Origin: Cristatella mucedo
Taxonomy: Eukaryota; Bryozoa; Phylactolaemata; Cristatellidae
Assembly (NCBI GenBank): GCA_009760855.2
Contig: WPIO01000374.1
Coordinates: 1 to 64,000, forward strand
Reading direction: 5' to 3'
DNA length: 64,000 bases
Positions 59,664-64,000 of the stretch are shown one piece after another. A program made the translations under genes and the position numbers. The notes below the pieces were generated by a model. The model was not told where the DNA came from. It worked only from the letters and a program-made list of their open reading frames with translations, and searched no databases. Each line of letters begins with the position of its first letter. Within the stretch, counting starts at the first letter, position 1.

Positions 59664-62600
59664 ATGTTTAAAGCATTTCGCACGTAAAAAATAACACGTT
59701 TCGCACGAGTTCGCAGCAAATCGCGGAATATGTAGAAACTTCAAATCTGCATTTCGGAGCGTGGGCTGACTGGCAGCAGAGTGCTGCACCATGTTTAAAG
59801 CATTTCGAACGTAAATAACACGATTCGCACAAGTTTGCATCAGATCGCGGAATATGTAGAAACTTCAAATCTGCATTTCGGAGCGTGAGCTGACTGACTG
59901 CAGAGTGCTGCACCATGTTTAAAGCATTTCGCACGTAAATAACACGTTTCGCACAAGTTCGCACCAGATCGCGGAATATGTAGAAACTTTAAATCTGCAT
60001 GTCGGAGCGTGCACTGACTGGCAGCAGAGTGCTGCACCATGTTTAAAGCATTTCGCACGTAAATAACACGTGTCGCACAAGTTCGCATCAGATCGCGGAA
60101 TATGTAGAAACTTCAAATCTGCATTTCGGAGCGTGTGCTGACTGGCAGCAGAGTGCTGCACCATGTTTAAAGCATTTCGCACGTAAATAACACGTTTCGC
60201 ACAAGTTCGCATCAGATCGCGGAATATGTAGAAACGTATATTCTGCATTTCGGAGCGTGAGCTGACTGACAGCAGAGTGCTGCACCATGTTTAAAGCATT
60301 TCGCACGTAAATAACACGTTTCGCACAAGTTCGCACCAGATCGCGGAATATGTAGAAACTTTAAATCTGCATGTCGGAGCGTGCACTGACTGGCAGCAGA
60401 GTGCTGCACCATGTTTAAAGCATTTCGCACGTAAATAACACGTTTCGCGCACGAGTTCGCAGCAGATCGCGGAATATGTAGAAACTTCAAATCTGCATGT
60501 CGGAGCGTGTTCTGACTTGCAGCAGAGTGCTGCACCATGTTTAAAGCATTTCGCACGTAAATAACACGTTTCGCACGAGTTTGCAGCAGATCGCGGAATA
60601 TGTAGAAACTTCAAATCTGCATGTCGGAGCGTGCCCTGACATGCAGCAGAGTGCTGCACCATGTTTAAAGCATTTCGCACGTAAATAACACGTTTCGCAC
60701 GAGTTCGCAGCAGATCGCGGAATATGTAGAAACTTTAAATCTGCATGTCGGAGCGTGCGCTGGCTGGCAACAAAGTGCTGCACCATGTTTAAAGCATTTC
60801 GCACGTAAATAACACGTTTCGCACGAGTTCGCACCAGATCGCGGAATATGTAGAAACTTCAAATCTGCATTTCGGAGCGTGGGCTGACTGGCAGCAGAGT
60901 GCTGCACCATGTTTAAAGCATTTCGCACGTAAATAACACGTTTCGCACGAGTTCGCACATCAGATCGCGGAATATGTAGAAACTTCAAATCTGCATTTCG
61001 GAGCGTGCGCTGACTGGCAGCAGAGTGCTGCACCATGTTTAAAGCATTTCGCACGTAAATAACACGTTTCGCACGAGTTCGCAGCAGATCGCGGAATATG
61101 TAGAAACTTCAAATCTGCATGTCGGAGCGTGCGCTGACTGGCAGCAGAGTGCTGCACCATGTTTAAAGCATTTCGCACGTAAATAACACGTTTCGCACAA
61201 GTTCGCATCAGATCGCGGAATATGTAGAAACTTCAAATCTGCATTTCGGAGCGTGCGCTGACTGGCAGCAGAGTGCTGCACCATGTTTAAAGCATTTCGC
61301 ACGTAATAATAACACGTTTCGCAAGAGTTCGCAGCAGATCGCGGAATATGTAGAAACTTTAAATCTGCATGTCGGAGCGTGTGCTGACTTGCAGCAGAGT
61401 GCTGCACCATGTTTAAAGCATTTCGCACGTAAATAACACGTTTCGCACGAGTTCGCAGCAGATTGCGGAATATGTAGAAACTTCAAATCTGCATGTCGGA
61501 GCGTGCGCTGACTAACAGCAGAGTGCTGCACCATGTTTAAAGCATTTCGCACGTAAATAACACGTTTCGCACGAGTTCGCACCAGATCGCGGAATATGTA
61601 GAAACTTTAAATCTGCATGTCGGAGCGTGCGCTGACTGGCAGCAGAGTGCTGCACCATGTTTAAAGCATTTCGCACGTAAATAACACGTTTCGCACGAGT
61701 TCAGAGCAGATCGCGGAATATGTAGAAACTTCAAATCTGCATTTCGGAGCGTGCTGCTGACTGGCAGCAGAGTGCTGCACCATGTTTAAAGCATTTCGCA
61801 CACGTAAATAACACGTTTCGCACGAGTTCGCAGCAGATCGCGGAATATGTAGAAACTTCAAATCTGCATTTCGGAGCGTGCGCTGACTGGCAGCAGAGTG
61901 CTGCACCATGTTTAAAGCATTTCGCACGTAAATAACACGTTTCGCACGAGTTCGCACCAGATCGCGGAATATGTAGAAACTTTAAATCTGCATGTCGGAG
62001 CGTGCGCTGACTGGCAGCAGAGTGCTGCACCATGTTTAAAGCATTTCGCACGTAAATAACACGTTTCGCACGAGTTCGCAGCAGATCGCGGAATATGTAG
62101 AAACTTCAAATCTGCATGTCGGGAGCGTGTGCTGACGTGCAGCAGAGTGCTGCACCATGTTTAAAGCATTTCGCACGTAAATAACACGTTTCGCACGAGT
62201 TCGCAGCAAATCGCGGAATATGTAGAAACTTCAAATCTGCATGTCGGAGCGTGCGCTGACTGGCAGCAGAGTGCTGCACCATGTTTAAAGCATTTCGCAC
62301 GTAAATAACACGTTTCGCACGAGTTCGCACCAGATCGCGGAATATGTAGAAACTTCAAATCTGCATGTCGGAGCGTGCGCTGACTGGCAGCAGAGTGCTG
62401 CACCATGTTTAAAGCATTTCGCACGTAAATAACACGTTTCGCACAAGTTCGCAGCAGATCGCGGAATATGTAGAAACTTCAAATCTGCATTTCGGAGCGT
62501 GCGCTGACTGGCAGCAGAGTGCTGCACCATGTTTAAAGCATTTCGCACGTAAATAACACGTTTCGCACAAGTTCGCATCAGATCGCGGAATATGTAGAAA

Positions 62601-64000
62601 CTTCAAATCTGCATTTCGGAGCGTGCGCTGACTGGCAGCAGAGTGCTGCACCATGTTTAAAGCATTTCGCACGTAAATAACACGTTTCGCACGAGTTCGC
62701 ACCAGATCGCGGAATGTGTAGAAATTTCAAATCTGGATGTCGGAGCGTGAGCTGACTGGCAGCAGAGTGCTGCACTATGTTTAAAGCATTTCGCACGTAA
62801 ATAACACGTTTCGCACGAGTTCGCAGCAGATCGCGGAATATTATGAATTTTCAAATCTGCATGTCGGAGCGTGGGCTGACTGGCAGCAGAGTGCTGCACC
62901 ATGTTTAAAGAATTTCGCACGTAAATAACACGTTTCGCACAGAGTTCGCAGCAGATCGCGGAATGTGTAGAAACTTCAAATCTGCATGTCGGAGCGTGTG
63001 CTGACTTGCAGCAGAGTGCTGCACCATGTTTAAAGCATTTCGCACGTAAATAACACGTTTCGCACGAGTTTGCAGCAGATCGCGGAATATGTAGAAACTT
63101 CAAATCTGCATGTCGGAGCGTGCCCTGACATGCAGCAGAGTGCTGCACCATGTTTAAAGCATTTCGCACGTTAATAACACGTTTCGCACGAGTTCGCAGC
63201 AGATCGCGGAATATATGTAGAAACTTTAAATCTGCATGTCGGAGCGTGCGCTGACTGGCAGCAGAGTGCTGCACCATGTTTAAAGCATATCGAACGTAAA
63301 TAACACGTTTCGCACGAGTTCGCAGCAGATCGCGGAATATGTAGAAACTTCAAATCTGCATTTCGGAGCGTGGGCTGACTGGCAGCAGAGTGCTGCACCA
63401 TGTTTAAAGCATTTCGCACGTAAATAACACGTTTCGCACGAGTTCGCAGCAGATCGCGGAATATGTAGAAACTTCAAATCTGCATGTCGGAGCGTGCGCT
63501 GACTGGCAGCAGAGTGCTGCACCATGTTTAAAGCATTTCGCACGTAAATAACACGTTTCGCACAAGTTCGCAGCAGATCGCGGAATATGTAGAAACTTCA
63601 AATCTGCATGTCGGAGCGTGCGCTGACTGGCAGCAGAGTGCTGCACCATGTTTAAAGCATTTCGCACGTAAATAACACGTTTCGCACAAGTTCGCATCAG
63701 ATCGCGGAATATGTAGAAACTTCAAATCTGCATTTCGGAGCGTGGGCTGACTGGCAGCAGAGTGCTGCACCATGTTTAAAGCATTTCGCACGTAAATAAC
63801 ACGTTTCGCACAAGTTCGCATCAGATCGCGGAATATGTAGAAACGTATATTCTGCATTTCGGAGCGTGCGCTGACTGACAGCAGAGTGCTGCACCATGTT
63901 TAAAGCATTTCGCACGTAAATAACACGTTTCGCACAAGTTCGCACCAGATCGCGGAATATGTAGAAACTTTAAATCTGCATGTCGGAGCGTGCACTGACT
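59664..64000 (+). repeat. Terminal satellite array ending in a cassette lead-in
   Basis: About 35 monomers, mixed, with e units near 60,240 and 63,846, a c-like unit near 60,765 (ggctggcaacaaag) and a d-like unit near 63,285 (catatcgaacg). Small length changes include cgcgcacgag near 60,447, gcacatcag near 60,956, gtaataataac near 61,303, gcacacgtaaat near 61,798 and ggaatattatgaattttc near 62,836. The last units are gggctgactgg, then e (gactgacagcag), then f reading ctttaaat and gcactgact. The window is cut inside the f unit, exactly where a type-a unit usually follows. Confidence 0.85.

Larger units (their letters stand above)
1..64000 (+). repeat. 124-bp satellite DNA array (entire window)
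   Basis: The same 124-bp unit recurs from end to end. The start motif atgtttaaag reappears every 124 bases, for example at 34,926, 35,050 and 35,174, and motifs such as gcagatcgcgg and gtcggagcgtg keep fixed positions in each unit. About 500 units lie between 1,963 and 63,984, plus about 14 longer units before that. All units have the same orientation and no foreign sequence interrupts them. Monomers differ at a limited set of diagnostic sites: positions 40-42, 47-51, 64-67, 74-79, 85-87, 99-100 and 104-110. Blocks of linked variants recur as higher-order repeats. Long homogeneous satellites of this kind are typical of eukaryotic centromeric or pericentromeric heterochromatin. That location is inference; the family is not recognised. 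Confidence 0.98.

Noticed and set aside
1-64000. CRISPR array
   Set aside because: The regular spacing is caused by a 124-bp unit conserved along its whole length. There are no short repeats alternating with unique spacers and no cas genes.
1-64000. CENP-B box
   Set aside because: The core needs ttcg followed at fixed spacing by cggg. The consensus has ttcg but no cggg or cccg on either strand at the needed place. This does not rule out centromere function.
1-64000. Ribosomal DNA spacer, tRNA or other RNA gene clusters
   Set aside because: No rRNA-like conserved core, no tRNA cloverleaf and no larger unit containing a gene was seen. The repeat unit is too short and too uniform.
1-64000. Transposable element or retroviral insertion
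   Set aside because: I found no long terminal repeats, terminal inverted repeats, poly(A) tails, target-site duplications or reverse-transcriptase-like frames. Every stretch inspected aligns to the monomer.
1-64000. Telomeric repeat or G-quadruplex array
   Set aside because: No short telomere-type repeats and no series of G-runs of three or more were seen; the commonest variants carry at most isolated ggg.

Overview
The whole 64 kb window is one tandem satellite DNA array. From about position 1,963 to the end the sequence is a head-to-tail series of roughly 500 copies of a 124-bp monomer. The first 1,962 bases hold about 14 more copies of the same monomer in an insertion-rich form averaging about 139.5 bp. 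Every monomer I read has the same orientation. I see no gene, RNA gene, mobile element, CRISPR array or unique-sequence island. A satellite block of this size, with nested higher-order repeats and no genes, indicates a eukaryotic nuclear genome and most likely centromeric, pericentromeric or other heterochromatic DNA. I do not recognise the satellite family and cannot name the species.

Reference monomer: 34,926-35,049 is a clean copy matching the commonest base at nearly every position. It has about 49% G+C, 11 CpG sites, a 9-bp direct repeat (tttcgcacg) 20 bp apart, and a perfect hairpin gcagca-gag-tgctgc near its end. Monomer positions below count from the 'atgtttaaag' start.

Layout: (1) 1-1,962, an insertion-rich edge, either unpolished assembly or an eroded boundary. 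(2) 1,963-2,616, clean monomers with one rearranged unit. (3) 2,617-14,035, three successive copies (A, B, C) of a large higher-order repeat of about 31-32 monomers; A and B are nearly identical over long stretches at 3,474 bp spacing, so this amplification is recent. (4) 14,036-26,700, a mixed array with many diagnostic variant monomers. (5) About 26,700-45,300 and 50,800-57,000, homogenised segments dominated by the consensus monomer, including runs of identical units. (6) A four-monomer cassette (types a-b-c-d) of about 496 bp, scattered intact at 22.6, 23.7, 29.9, 32.5, 37.0, 45.4, 47.5 and 58.0 kb with a half copy at 59.4 kb. Around 45.4 and 47.5 kb the cassette lies in a longer duplicated block of about 17 monomers.

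Variant names. Type a: caagagttcggagcag, gaatgtctagaaac, cttccaatctgcctg. Type b: tttaatg(t/c)att, gtttgcagcag, ggaagatgtag, ccctgacatgcag. Type c: gttaataac, tttggcacgag, atgcagaaac, ggctggcaacaaag. Type d: catatcgaacg, gcagcaaatcgc, catttcgg. Type e: gaaacgtatattctgc, often with gactgacagcag. Type f: caagttcgcaccag, ctttaaat, gcactgactgg. The usual order is e-f-a-b-c-d.

Many short open frames exist on the minus strand, but they come from the repeat itself: 124 is not a multiple of 3, so the same peptides recur in rotating frames. They are not annotated as genes.
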